Notes under the pieces: model-generated
Seen by the model: only the letters and a program-made list of their open reading frames with translations
The model's database searches: none
Told to the model about the DNA's origin: nothing
NCBI RefSeq assembly: GCF_004212635.1
Contig: NZ_PSRT01000089.1
Location: 1 to 34,305 of the forward strand
Direction: 5' to 3'
From: Bradyrhizobium genosp. SA-3
Lineage (GTDB): Bacteria; Pseudomonadota; Alphaproteobacteria; Rhizobiales; Xanthobacteraceae
DNA length: 34,305 nt
Shown here: positions 1-7,016 of the stretch, piece by piece
Layout of the letters: the number at the start of each line of letters is the position of its first letter
How positions within the stretch are numbered: position 1 is the stretch's first letter
Translations under genes and position numbers: made by a program

Positions 1-112
1 CGCCATAGGGGCCGCGGTACCAGCCCGGGCCGCAGCCGCCGGCGGCGCTGGCCGCCTCGCTGAAACCAACGACTGCGCTGGCGAGCATGACGGCGGCAAA
101 CAGATATTTCAT
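1..112 (-). CDS. Small secreted GCG_CRPN-like protein, C-terminus outside window
   Basis: Reading from the ATG at 110-112 on the minus strand gives 37 residues before the window edge. A hydrophobic signal peptide (MKYLFAAVMLASAVVGFSEA) ends near AASAA and is followed by GGCGPGWYRGPYG. The CGPGW-x-RGP(Y/W)G prefix is the hallmark of the GCG_CRPN prefix-to-repeats family of short exported proteins common in Bradyrhizobium and Methylobacterium, whose function is unknown. The rest, probably a run of C-x-P-N repeats, lies outside the window. The upstream minus-strand sequence has an AGGAAGATCAA stretch that can act as ribosome binding site. Confidence 0.72.
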   Translation of the reverse strand, partial: MKYLFAAVMLASAVVGFSEAASAAGGCGPGWYRGPYG

Positions 113-300
113 TTGATCTTCCTTCTGGTCCTTGGGGCAGGCTTAGGGGGATGGCGCTTGCGGCGCACAATGAATCAAAAGACACGATTCGATACTTAAA
201 TCTGGGCGTGCCGACACGTCGCGATGCAATCCTGCCAATCATGACCTGAATGCGGCATGAACGTTTCCTCCGCATACGGCTTCAGGCGACAGCGATGGCG

Positions 301-363
301 CTAGACTCTTTGTTTGACGCGCTTTCTTTACGCGAACCGGTGTCCACTTCGCTCGAAAACGCG
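301..363. repeat. Dispersed Bradyrhizobium-type intergenic repeat
   Basis: The stretch with TTTGTTTGACGCGC, a CGCGAACCGGTGTCC core and CACTTCGCTCGAAAACGC matches, from memory, a short repeat found many times between Bradyrhizobium genes. It abuts the stop codon of the hydrolase gene and may form its 3' end. The remaining gap (113-300) shows no gene. Copy number must be confirmed by a search of a complete genome. Confidence 0.45.
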
Positions 364-1371
364 CTAGCGGCCAAGAAAGTCCAGCACCAACTCCCGATAC
401 TTCTCCGGCGCCTCCAGGAAGACGAGATGGCCGGTGTCCGGAATCACCTCGGCCCGCGCATTCGGCATCTTCACGGCGAGCGCTTTGGCGAGTTCGGCGT
501 TCTGCCCCATGTTGGCGCGCAGCGCCTCCGGCGCGTTCAGCCGTCCCGGGGCGTTGTGATCGTCGGCGCCCATCACGAACAGCGTGGGCAGCGTGATGAG
601 CGGGATCTCGTGCGCCACTGGCTCGCGATAGATCATCTGGCCGGAGCTGACGAAGGCGCGCAGCCAGCGCGGATAGTCGGGGCTGCCCTTGATGTTGAAA
701 CGGGCATCGATGAACGGCGTGATCGCCTCCGGCGGCAGCTTGATCGCATAATTGGTCTGCAGCTGCTTGCGATAGCCCTCCGCGGTGAGCTTGTCCTCGG
801 TCTCGATCATCTTTTCCGTCGGCGTCGGCGGCACGTAGAGGCGGTAGTCCTCGAGTCCGATCGGCGCGGTCAGCACCAGATGGGCGACACGGTCCGGATA
901 GGCGCGGGCGGTGCGCACGCCCAGCATGCCGCCGAGCGAGTGGGCGACGATGTCGGCCTTGTCGATCTTGAGATGATCGAGCAGCGCAATCGTGTTGCGC
1001 GCCAGCGTGTCGAAGTGAAGCTCGCCGACCGGCTTGGATGATTTGCCGAAGCCGATCTGGTCCGGCACCACGACGCGAAAGCCGGCCTCGCTCAGCATCT
1101 TGATTACGGGGCCCCAGTAGCTCGACGGGAAATTGCGCCCGTGCAGCAGCACGACGGTGCGGCCGTTCGGCTGTGCGGGCGCCACGTCCATATAGGCCAT
1201 GCTGAGCTGCTCGCCGTCATTGACGAGCGGCAAGAGGTGCACGGGATAGGGATAGGCAAAGCCTTCGAGTGCGACGCCATAGGGCTCGCGCGGCGCGGTG
1301 TCGGCGGCGCGGGATGCAAGCGGGATGCTGAAGAGGGCGGCGGCGAGTGCGGCCGAGAAGATGCGGTTCAT
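364..1371 (-). CDS. Secreted alpha/beta hydrolase
   Basis: This is a 335-residue protein. The ATG at 1369-1371 is preceded by GGAGACCTCA, a good ribosome binding site. The open frame continues 38 codons further upstream, but only through an intergenic repeat. Residues 1-22 form a signal peptide ending SRAA, so the enzyme is probably periplasmic. Family marks are the oxyanion-loop HG at 77-78 (VVLLHGRNFPSSYWGP), the nucleophile elbow AHSLGG with Ser145, a late acid in VMGADDHNAPG, and the catalytic His in DTGHLVFLEAPEKY. The elbow has Ala in place of the first Gly of G-x-S-x-G, which is tolerated in the family. Closest in form are haloperoxidase/esterase-like hydrolases. The substrate cannot be read. 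It stands alone, with the ArsR-type gene behind it on the same strand after a 166-bp gap filled by a repeat. Confidence 0.85.
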   Translation of the reverse strand: MNRIFSAALAAALFSIPLASRAADTAPREPYGVALEGFAYPYPVHLLPLVNDGEQLSMAYMDVAPAQPNGRTVVLLHGRNFPSSYWGPVIKMLSEAGFRVVVPDQIGFGKSSKPVGELHFDTLARNTIALLDHLKIDKADIVAHSLGGMLGVRTARAYPDRVAHLVLTAPIGLEDYRLYVPPTPTEKMIETEDKLTAEGYRKQLQTNYAIKLPPEAITPFIDARFNIKGSPDYPRWLRAFVSSGQMIYREPVAHEIPLITLPTLFVMGADDHNAPGRLNAPEALRANMGQNAELAKALAVKMPNARAEVIPDTGHLVFLEAPEKYRELVLDFLGR

Positions 1372-1384
1372 TGAGGTCTCCGGT

Positions 1385-1500
1385 GTGCCCGGGCAAAAGT
1401 GCGAAGCGCGTCTTCGCGAACTTGTCCCGGGCATCCACGTGCCAGCCGCAATAAAGACGTGGCTTTCCGGGTCAAGCCCGGTCATGACGAGAGGGGGAGT
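1385..1500. repeat. Dispersed palindromic intergenic repeat (TTCCGGGTCAAGCCCGG type)
   Basis: The stretch has GTGCCCGGGCAAAAG with CTTGTCCCGGGCATCCACGT, then a TTTCCGGGTCAAGCCCGG hairpin ending in TCATGACGAGAG. The CCGGGTCAAGCCCGGTCATGACGA signature is a very frequent Bradyrhizobium repeat, and its translation (PGLDPESHVF...WMPGTSSRRR) is a typical false N-terminal extension. It lies between the hydrolase and the ArsR-type gene. Confidence 0.7.
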
Positions 1501-1537
1501 TCACACGGGATTGTGTGCCGTCACGCAGCTTGCGTGA

Positions 1538-2236
1538 TCAGTCCTTCCCGTTGCCGAACAGCGCGGCGAATTGTTTCTCGCCGGTGCGGGTGAAATTCAC
1601 GACGCGGCTGCCGGGCGTGGCGTCGCGCGCGGCCCATTTGAGTTCGGCGAAGCGCTGCATCATGGCGGCCCCCAGCGTGCCGGCGAGATGATGCCGCCGC
1701 TCGCTCCAGTCGAGACAGGCCTTGCACACCGGGCGGCGCGGATGAGTGAGCATGTCGGGCGAGATCTGCAAATGCTTGGCGAGGAATCGCTCGCCCTCGG
1801 CCGTCAGCTCGATCTCCTGCTTCTTCTGCCTGACCAGCTGTCGCGCGCGCATGGTGTCGAGCATCTGCACGCCTAGATCGCCGGCGAGATGATCATAGCA
1901 GATCCGCGCGCGCCGCAACGCCGGATCCTTCGGCCCGGTGCGCATGCGCATGTGGCCGGTCCGCGCGGCAAGCCCCGCGAGGCCCTCGAGCACGCCGGCG
2001 ACGTCGTCGTCGGTGAGGCGGTAGTAGCGGTGCCGGCCCTGCTTCTCCGGCTCGACGAGGCCGCCGGCCTCGAGCTTCGACAGGTGCGAGCTCGCGGTCT
2101 GCGGCGTGATGCCGGCCTCCTGCGCCAACTCGCTCGCGGTCAGCGCGCGGCCGTTCATAAGCGCGGTCAGCATGTTGGCGCGGGCGGGATCGCCGACCAG
2201 CGAAGCGACCATGGCGATGTCAGGACCTGATTTCAT
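1538..2236 (-). CDS. ArsR-family winged-helix transcriptional regulator
   Basis: This 232-residue protein reads MKSGPDIAMVASLVGDPARANML at its start, typical of the long alphaproteobacterial ArsR subgroup. The winged helix occupies about residues 1-90: the recognition region is ELAQEAGITPQTASSHLSKLEAGGLV and the wing is EKQGRHRYYRL. The C-terminal half carries a conserved DHLAGDLGV segment and a CKAC pair (RRPVCKACLDWSERRHHLAG) that might sense metal or redox; that is inference. The longer open frame to 2416 runs through a palindromic repeat and is not the start. There is no Shine-Dalgarno before this ATG, and the predicted transcription start is the A of the ATG, so the message may be leaderless. 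It lies divergent to the NIPSNAP-ABM-lyase genes, its likely targets along with itself. Confidence 0.88.
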   Translation of the reverse strand: MKSGPDIAMVASLVGDPARANMLTALMNGRALTASELAQEAGITPQTASSHLSKLEAGGLVEPEKQGRHRYYRLTDDDVAGVLEGLAGLAARTGHMRMRTGPKDPALRRARICYDHLAGDLGVQMLDTMRARQLVRQKKQEIELTAEGERFLAKHLQISPDMLTHPRRPVCKACLDWSERRHHLAGTLGAAMMQRFAELKWAARDATPGSRVVNFTRTGEKQFAALFGNGKD

Positions 2237-2258
2237 GCTTCGATGGTAGCCGAAGCAT
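2235..2258. promoter_or_regulatory. Perfect 8-8-8 inverted repeat, probable ArsR-type operator
   Basis: ATGCTTCG at 2235-2242 is mirrored exactly by CGAAGCAT at 2251-2258 with an 8-bp spacer. The left arm includes part of the regulator's start codon and the spacer contains its -10 hexamer. ArsR-family repressors commonly bind dyads over their own promoter. Binding by this protein is inference. Confidence 0.6.
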
Positions 2259-2271
2259 TGTGGTAGGGCAA
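2236..2271 (-). promoter_or_regulatory. Sigma-70-like promoter of the ArsR-type gene, leaderless
   Basis: On the minus strand TTGCCC (2271-2266) is followed after 17 bp by TACCAT (2248-2243). Six bases then lead to the A of the ATG at 2236. The usual -10 to +1 distance thus puts the transcription start on the start codon, consistent with the missing ribosome binding site. Confidence 0.5.
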
Positions 2272-2289
2272 GGGCGTAGTCTCTCACCG

Positions 2290-2377
2290 CGTCGTCATTG
2301 CGAGCGCAGCGAAGCAATCCAGAGATGTTTCCGCGGGGGGATTCCTGGATTGCTTCGCTGCGCTCGCAATGACGATG
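2290..2377. repeat. Palindromic REP-like element, short form
   Basis: CGTCATTGCGAGCGCAGCG... AAGCAATCCAG on the left is mirrored by CTGGATTGCTTCGCTGCGCTC... GCAATGACG on the right, with a loop of about 25 bases. This is the best-known Bradyrhizobium intergenic palindrome. Longer relatives sit at 5.4 and 11.2 kb. Here it fills the divergent gap between the ArsR-type and NIPSNAP genes. Confidence 0.85.
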
Positions 2378-2396
2378 TGGAAACAGGAGAGCCATC

Positions 2397-2705
2397 ATGT
2401 CCGTCACCGTCTTCATCCGCTACCAGCTCGATCCGTTCAAGCGCGCGCAATTCGAGGAATACTCGAAACGCTGGCTCACCATTATCCCGAAGTGCGGTGG
2501 CGAGTTGATCGGCTATTTCATGCCGCATGAGGGGACCAACAACATCGCCTTCGCGTTGATCACCTTCGAGAGCCTGGCCGCCTATGAGGCCTATCGTGCG
2601 CGGCTGCGGCAGGACGCCGAAGGCATGGCGAATTTCCATTTCGCCGAGGAGAACAAGTTCATCCTCGCGGAAGAGCGCACCTTCCTGCGTAAAGTGGTAT
2701 TGTAG
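2397..2705 (+). CDS. NIPSNAP family protein
   Basis: This is a 102-residue single-domain protein with the NIPSNAP ferredoxin-like fold pattern: MSVTVFIRYQLDPFKRAQFEEY at the start, a conserved GGELIGYF strand, FESLAAYEAYRARL helix, and a charged C-terminus. NIPSNAP proteins are small dimeric alpha/beta barrels related to ABM monooxygenases, and bacterial members have no agreed reaction. AGGAG lies 7 bases before the ATG. The next gene, an ABM-domain protein, starts 28 bp after the stop, so the two are almost surely co-transcribed. The repeat-filled gap upstream separates it from the divergent ArsR-type regulator. Confidence 0.85.
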   Translation: MSVTVFIRYQLDPFKRAQFEEYSKRWLTIIPKCGGELIGYFMPHEGTNNIAFALITFESLAAYEAYRARLRQDAEGMANFHFAEENKFILAEERTFLRKVVL

Positions 2706-2733
2706 GCCACGACATCGTTAGCAGGAGACGCCC

Positions 2734-3084
2734 ATGATCGCCGTGATCTTCGAAGTCTGGCCGAAGCCGGAACACCGCCAGGACTATTTCGACCTCGCGG
2801 CCGACCTGAAGCCGCTCCTGCAAACCATCGACGGTTTCATCTCGGTCGAGCGTTTCGAGAGCCTGACCGAGAAGGGCAAGATCCTGTCGGTGTCGTTCTG
2901 GCGGGATGAGGCGGCCGTCGAGGCCTGGCGCAACACGATGGAGCATCGCCGCACCCAGGCCAAGGGCAGGGCGAAGATATTCGCCGACTATCATTTGCGC
3001 ATTGCCAGCGTCATCCGTGACTATGGCATGAACGATCGGGATCAGGCGCCGAAGGACAGCCGCGCGGTGCACGACGCGCACTAA
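2734..3084 (+). CDS. Antibiotic biosynthesis monooxygenase (ABM) domain protein
   Basis: This is a 116-residue protein preceded by AGGAGACGCCC. Residues 1-90 fit the ABM fold: MIAVIFEVWPKPEHRQDYFDLAADL, then DGFISVERFESL, ILSVSFWRDEAAVEAWRNTMEHR. Members act as cofactor-independent monooxygenases or as haem-binding or merely structural dimeric barrels. The W..N..HR pattern after the third strand is common in the family. The C-terminal tail (DYGMNDRDQAPKDSRAVHDAH) is polar and family-specific. Its paired position with a second ferredoxin-like protein (NIPSNAP) and a carbon-carbon lyase suggests a small catabolic or detoxifying operon. The substrate is unknown. Confidence 0.82.
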   Translation: MIAVIFEVWPKPEHRQDYFDLAADLKPLLQTIDGFISVERFESLTEKGKILSVSFWRDEAAVEAWRNTMEHRRTQAKGRAKIFADYHLRIASVIRDYGMNDRDQAPKDSRAVHDAH

Positions 3085-3156
3085 TGCTGACGGGCGCGCT
3101 ACTAGCGCTGCCCTGAATGCGCGCCTATGTCTTCGCGGCCAATAAGGGAGAGAAAC

Positions 3157-3966
3157 ATGCACGTGACAACCGCTGACAAGCGCGCGACCTTCAAGAAGAT
3201 GCACGAGAGCGGCTGCTTCATCCTGCCCAATCCGGTCGACGTCGGCAGCGCCAAGGCATTGCAGCATCTCGGCTTCAAGGCGATTGCGTCATCGAGCGCG
3301 GGCTTTGCCTGGACCATCGGCAAAGCCGACAACCACGTCAGTGTCGAGGACGTCTGTCAGCATCTGGCAGCATTGAGCTCCGCCGTCGACATCCCCGTGA
3401 ACGCGGATTTCGAGGGCGGCTTTGCCGTCGAGCCGGACAAGGTCGCCGACAATGTCGAGCGCTGCGTGCGTACCGGCGTTGCCGGCCTCTCGATCGAGGA
3501 TTCCACCGGCGACAAGGCCAAGCCGCTCTACGACCGCGCGCTCGCGGTCGAGCGGATCAAGGCCTCGCGCAAGGCCATCGGCGACAGCGGCACGCTGCTG
3601 GTCGGCCGCTGCGAGGCGTATTTGTGGGGTGTGAGCGACCTCAAGCTGGTCATCGACCGGCTCACCGCTTATGCGGACGCCGGCGCCGATTGCCTTTATG
3701 CGCCGGGCCTGAAGAGCCGCGAGGACATTGCGGCGGTGGTGAAGGCGGTGCATCCAAAGCCGTTCAATCTCCTGATCGGCGGCGCCGGCCTGTCGTTGCA
3801 GGAGGCCGCCGATCTCGGCGTGCGCCGCATCAGCGTCGGCGGCTCGCTCGCCCGCGCCGCCTGGGGCGGTTTCATGCGCGCGGCGAAGGAGATGGCGGAG
3901 CAGGGGACCTTCACCGAGCTCGGCAACGGCTATTCCGGCGGCGAGCTCAACAAGATGTTCAGCTGA
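3157..3966 (+). CDS. Isocitrate lyase / PEP mutase superfamily C-C lyase
   Basis: This is a 269-residue protein. I chose the ATG at 3157 because AAGGGAGAGAAAC precedes it; an upstream ATG at 3127 lacks a ribosome binding site. It has the PEPM/ICL barrel signatures: PNPVDVGSAKAL (24-35), the metal-binding strand VNADFEGGF (81-89, Asp84), SIEDST (112-117, Glu114), and GRCEAYLWG (150-158). The usual K(R/K)CGH loop of true isocitrate lyases is absent and the protein is half their length. It is therefore one of the small lyases acting on 2-hydroxy/oxo-dicarboxylates or an unknown ester, like methylisocitrate lyase or oxaloacetate hydrolase relatives. It lies 72 bp after the ABM gene, on the same strand. 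Confidence 0.85.
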   Translation: MHVTTADKRATFKKMHESGCFILPNPVDVGSAKALQHLGFKAIASSSAGFAWTIGKADNHVSVEDVCQHLAALSSAVDIPVNADFEGGFAVEPDKVADNVERCVRTGVAGLSIEDSTGDKAKPLYDRALAVERIKASRKAIGDSGTLLVGRCEAYLWGVSDLKLVIDRLTAYADAGADCLYAPGLKSREDIAAVVKAVHPKPFNLLIGGAGLSLQEAADLGVRRISVGGSLARAAWGGFMRAAKEMAEQGTFTELGNGYSGGELNKMFS

Positions 3967-3978
3967 CCCAAACGAAAA

Positions 3979-4003
3979 GCGGCGGGATCTGAGGTCCCGC
4001 CGC
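3979..4003. terminator. Bidirectional hairpin terminator
   Basis: GCGGCGGGA (3979-3987) and TCCCGCCGC (3995-4003) form a perfect 9-bp stem around a 7-base loop, between converging genes. Read on the minus strand it is followed by a GCTTTTCGTT tract, and read on plus by only TCTC. It can end the lyase operon and transcription coming from the minus-strand gene at 4154. Confidence 0.6.
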
Positions 4004-4018
4004 TCTCGCATCCTCTCG

Positions 4019-4141
4019 GTGTCATGCCCCTCGTGCGCAATTGCGCACGGGGGCGGGGCATCCAGTCCGCCGCGGCTTCTCGATTTAGCCACGACTGTCT
4101 CGGAGTACTGGGTCGCCCGGTCAAGCCGGGCGACGACAGCT
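4019..4141. repeat. Dispersed intergenic repeat with two hairpins
   Basis: It contains the perfect palindrome CGTGCGCAATTGCGCACG flanked by GCCCC/GGGGC, followed by CATCCAGTCCGCCGCGG. Near its end a second hairpin, TCGCCCGGTCAAGCCGGGCGA, is present. Both modules (TCATGCCC...GGGGCATCCA and GCCCGGTCAAGCCGGGC) are frequent in Bradyrhizobium intergenic DNA. Confidence 0.65.
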
Positions 4142-4153
4142 ATCGTGTTACCT

Positions 4154-4543
4154 CTACTTCGCGCCGTCAGACGGCGTCTGCGTATCCGGGGCCGGCTTGC
4201 TCGGTGCCGCACCCGTGGTCACGCCCGGCCCGGTGTTGTTGCGCGGCGTGACGTCGCGCATGCCGGGAGGCGCGGCGGGATTGGTCGGCTGCGTCTGCGC
4301 AGTCTGCGAGGCCGGCGGATTGGTGGCCTGGTTGGTCGTGCTGGTATTATTCAGGCCGTAGAACACGGCACCCAGCACCAGCGCAATCGCAACGGCGAAC
4401 AGCGCAACCTTGCCGCTGGAGGCGGGGCCTTCGCCAAGCTCGGGATCGGCCTGAAGGTCGGCATCCCGGCGCGCCGCGCGAAGATACTCATCGTCGGCGA
4501 GGTTCGGGCGGTACGGATCGTTGGGAAAACGGTCGTCAGCCAT
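4154..4543 (-). CDS. Single-pass membrane protein with Pro/Thr/Asn-rich exported tail
   Basis: This is a 129-residue protein. The ATG at 4541-4543 has GAGGAG 9 bases upstream; the longer open frame is spurious. Residues 1-45 are acidic and cytoplasmic (DDRFPNDPYRPNLADDEYL). One transmembrane helix follows, KVALFAVAIALVLGAVFYGL, then a disordered tail rich in Asn, Thr, Pro and Gln (NNTSTTNQATNPPASQTAQT). No catalytic motif is seen. Proteins of this form recur in Bradyrhizobium with no assigned function. It is divergent from the TRIC-type gene, with a 160-bp gap. Confidence 0.75.
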   Translation of the reverse strand: MADDRFPNDPYRPNLADDEYLRAARRDADLQADPELGEGPASSGKVALFAVAIALVLGAVFYGLNNTSTTNQATNPPASQTAQTQPTNPAAPPGMRDVTPRNNTGPGVTTGAAPSKPAPDTQTPSDGAK

Positions 4544-4703
4544 CGATTGGTCTCCTCGGTTATTGCCGCAGGACAACCCGTGGATGCGAGATTCCGTTCC
4601 CGGCGCTTGATGCTTTCGTCGCATGTTGCTCCCGCCTCGGGAATCAGGAACCTGTCCAGGGAACCGTGGACTAAGTTCCGCGGCGAGACCGGGGAACAAA
4701 TCC

Positions 4704-5348
4704 GTGTGGAGCCTGCCGCCGACCGACAGCGTGCTGCATCTTCTGGCGTTCGTCGCCTTGACGGCGGAGGGCATGACGGCGGCACTGGCCGCTGGTCGGC
4801 GCAGCATGGACTATGTCGGCGTTTGTCTCCTCGCCTGTGTGACTGCGCTTGGCGGCGGCACCCTGCGCGACCTGTTTCTCGGGCACTATCCGCTGGTATG
4901 GGTCGCCAACCCGATCTACCTCGCGCTGCCGGGCGGGGCGGCGCTGCTGACGATCCTGATCGCGCGGCTGGTGCATCGGCTGCATCTCGCCTTCATCGTT
5001 CTCGATGCCATCGGCCTCGTCGTCTTCACCATGATCGGCTGCAACGTCGGCTGGCAGATGGATGCCTCGCTGCCGATCGTGATCGTCTCGGGCATGGTGA
5101 CGGGCTGCGCCGGCGGCGTGCTGCGCGACGTGCTCTGCAACGACGTGCCGCTCTTGTTCCGATCCGAGCTCTACGCCAGCGTCTCGGTCGTGACCGGGCT
5201 GTTCTACGCCACCGCCTTCGGTCTCAATCTCAATGCCGAGCTCTGGACGATCTTGACCTTCGTGCTCGGCCTCAGCTTCCGTCTGCTCGCGGTGCGCTAC
5301 AGATGGGAGATGCCGAAATTCGTGTTCACGGGAGACGAAAAGAAATAG
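4704..5348 (+). CDS. TRIC/UPF0126 family membrane channel (YicG/YadS-like)
   Basis: This is a 214-residue protein from a GTG start at 4704 preceded by GGGGAACAAATCC. ATG at 4623 would add 27 polar residues unlike the family. There are six or seven hydrophobic segments in two tandem halves. Each half has the diagnostic glycine-rich loop with charged residues: ALGGGTLRDLFLG near residue 50 and TGCAGGVLRDVLCNDVPLL near residue 135. These GGG-x-(L/I)-RD motifs define trimeric intracellular cation channel proteins. Bacterial members conduct K+ or Na+, and some are proposed to carry small metabolites. The final residues VFTGDEKK are cytoplasmic. It is probably a single-gene transcript. Confidence 0.87.
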   Translation: MWSLPPTDSVLHLLAFVALTAEGMTAALAAGRRSMDYVGVCLLACVTALGGGTLRDLFLGHYPLVWVANPIYLALPGGAALLTILIARLVHRLHLAFIVLDAIGLVVFTMIGCNVGWQMDASLPIVIVSGMVTGCAGGVLRDVLCNDVPLLFRSELYASVSVVTGLFYATAFGLNLNAELWTILTFVLGLSFRLLAVRYRWEMPKFVFTGDEKK

Positions 5349-5361
5349 CGCACTCTCTTCG

Positions 5362-5492
5362 CCTCGCCCCGCTCGCGGGGAGAGGCCGACGCGCGAAGCG
5401 CGGCCCGATGACAGGCTCCGCGAAGCAATCCAGAATCCCTCGGCGGTGGCAGTCTGGATTGCTTCGTCGCAAGAACTCCTCGCAATGACGGT
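5362..5492. repeat. Compound repeat: CTCGCCCCGC hairpin plus long REP-like palindrome
   Basis: CCTCGCCCCGC (5362-5372) pairs with GCGGGGAGAGG (5375-5385) with one mismatch and is a widespread element. It is followed by GCGCGAAGCGCGGCCCGATGAC... then GAAGCAATCCAGAATCCCTC and its mirror CTGGATTGCTTCGTCGCAAG... TCGCAATGACGG. The second part is the same family as 11203-11325. It separates converging genes and could act as a terminator. Confidence 0.8.
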
Positions 5493-5509
5493 GAGGAGGC
5501 AACGGTGAT

Positions 5510-6736
5510 CTACTCCTCCTGCTTCCTCGCCTTCACCACCTGCGACGGCGTCACCAGCGGACCCGCATTGCCCCAGGAATTGCGCATGTAGTTCGTCACC
5601 GCGGCGATCTCGTCGTCGGACAATTGCTTGGCATAAGCCGGCATCTCGCCGGTGTTGGGCGCGCGCGGCGTCGTCACGGTGTGGGCGCCGTCGAGGATGA
5701 TGCGCAAGGTGGAGGACGGATTGATCGATTGCAGCAGCGCGTTGCCGGGCAGCGGCGGATAGATCCGCGGGCTGCCTGTGCCGTCGGCCTCATGGCAGGC
5801 GACGCAGAGCTTTGCGTAGACCGCCTGACCGGCCTTCATCTCGGCATCGTCAGGGGGCGTCACGATGGTCTCGCGCCGCGTCGGCGGCAGGCTCTTCAGG
5901 TAGACCGCGATCGCTTGCGCATCGGCATCGCTCATCTTCGAGGTCGAGTTGACGACGACCTCCGCCATTGGCCCGCCGGCATGGCTTTTGGCGTTGCGGC
6001 CGCTTTGCAGATATTCGGTGATATCGTCGGCGCTCCATGACTTCAGCCCGGTGCGGGCGGCGCCGTCGAGCCTTGGTGCATACCAGCCGCCGATCTCGCT
6101 GCCGGACAGCGCCTGCGCCTGCTTGTCCACGCCAAAATAGTTCTTCGGCGTATGGCAGGCGCCGCAATGACCAAGACCGGTAACGAGATAGCCGCCTCTG
6201 TTCCACGCGGCGCTCTGGCTCTGGTCCGGCTCGAACAGGCCGGGCTTGAAGTACAGATAGTTCCAGACCCGCATCAGGCCGCGATAGCCGAACGGCCAGC
6301 GCAGCTCCGGCGGCTTGTTGCGGTTAGCTAGGGGCACCAGCGTTCCCAGGTAGGCGCGGATCGCCAGCGTGTCGTCCTTCGTCATGCGCGTGAAATAGGG
6401 ATAGGGAAACGCCGGATAATAGTTCGAACCATCAGGCGCGACGCCATAGCGCAAGGCTCGCGTGAAATCGGCATCGGTCCAGGCGCCGATCCCGGTATCG
6501 CGGTCAGGTGTCAGGTTCGGCGCATAGATCGCACCGAAGGGCGTATCGATGCGCTTTCCGCCCGCGAACGGCTTGGCCGGATCGGCGGTGTGGCAGCCCG
6601 CGCAGCCACCGGCCTCGACCAGCGTCTTGCCGTAGGCGATCAGCTCCGGCGAGGGCCCGGCGGCGCGGGCCGCGCTTCCAACTGCACTGCACAACGCCAA
6701 ACCCACGAGAGCCGAGCCAACCAGAATCGTCCGCAT
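5510..6736 (-). CDS. Tri-haem membrane-associated cytochrome c (dehydrogenase subunit type)
   Basis: This is a 408-residue protein. The ATG at 6734-6736 is preceded by AGGAGAGG. A signal peptide (residues 1-26, ending AARAA) precedes three cytochrome c domains with haem sites CAGCH (45-49), CGACH (191-195) and CVACH (311-315). Motifs such as GAIYAPNLTPDRDTGIG, YYPAFPYPYFTRM and PPLPGN are those of the cytochrome subunits of periplasmic alcohol, gluconate and aldehyde dehydrogenases, which pass electrons to ubiquinol oxidase. No dehydrogenase subunit is next to it, so its partner must be encoded elsewhere or it serves several enzymes. There is no C-terminal membrane helix (ends VKARKQEE). Confidence 0.88.
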   Translation of the reverse strand: MRTILVGSALVGLALCSAVGSAARAAGPSPELIAYGKTLVEAGGCAGCHTADPAKPFAGGKRIDTPFGAIYAPNLTPDRDTGIGAWTDADFTRALRYGVAPDGSNYYPAFPYPYFTRMTKDDTLAIRAYLGTLVPLANRNKPPELRWPFGYRGLMRVWNYLYFKPGLFEPDQSQSAAWNRGGYLVTGLGHCGACHTPKNYFGVDKQAQALSGSEIGGWYAPRLDGAARTGLKSWSADDITEYLQSGRNAKSHAGGPMAEVVVNSTSKMSDADAQAIAVYLKSLPPTRRETIVTPPDDAEMKAGQAVYAKLCVACHEADGTGSPRIYPPLPGNALLQSINPSSTLRIILDGAHTVTTPRAPNTGEMPAYAKQLSDDEIAAVTNYMRNSWGNAGPLVTPSQVVKARKQEE

Positions 6737-7016
6737 CGAAAGCCTCTCCTGCGACCAATCGCCCGCATCCGGCATGACGGGGCATCAATTCATTTCGCGA
6801 CGGCGGGGGTATGGTGACACAAATTGAAAATGCCTAGCGTGTTTCAGGCCACGAAATTGCGATTTTTACCCGGCGCTTCGTTTGGCCGAGATTTGTGATG
6901 CGGAGCGTTAAATATCCGACATAAAGTGGCGGAGGTCGTCGGCGCGCCCTAGCTAAAAACGACGGGCAGGCAACGGCTTAAGTGGCCAAACGCCAGGAAG
7001 GGTGGAAGAGGACAGC

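Noticed and set aside
4019..5488. 489-codon plus-strand open frame
   Set aside because: It covers a repeat, the antisense of the one-pass membrane protein and an alternate frame of the TRIC gene, with no coherent protein features.
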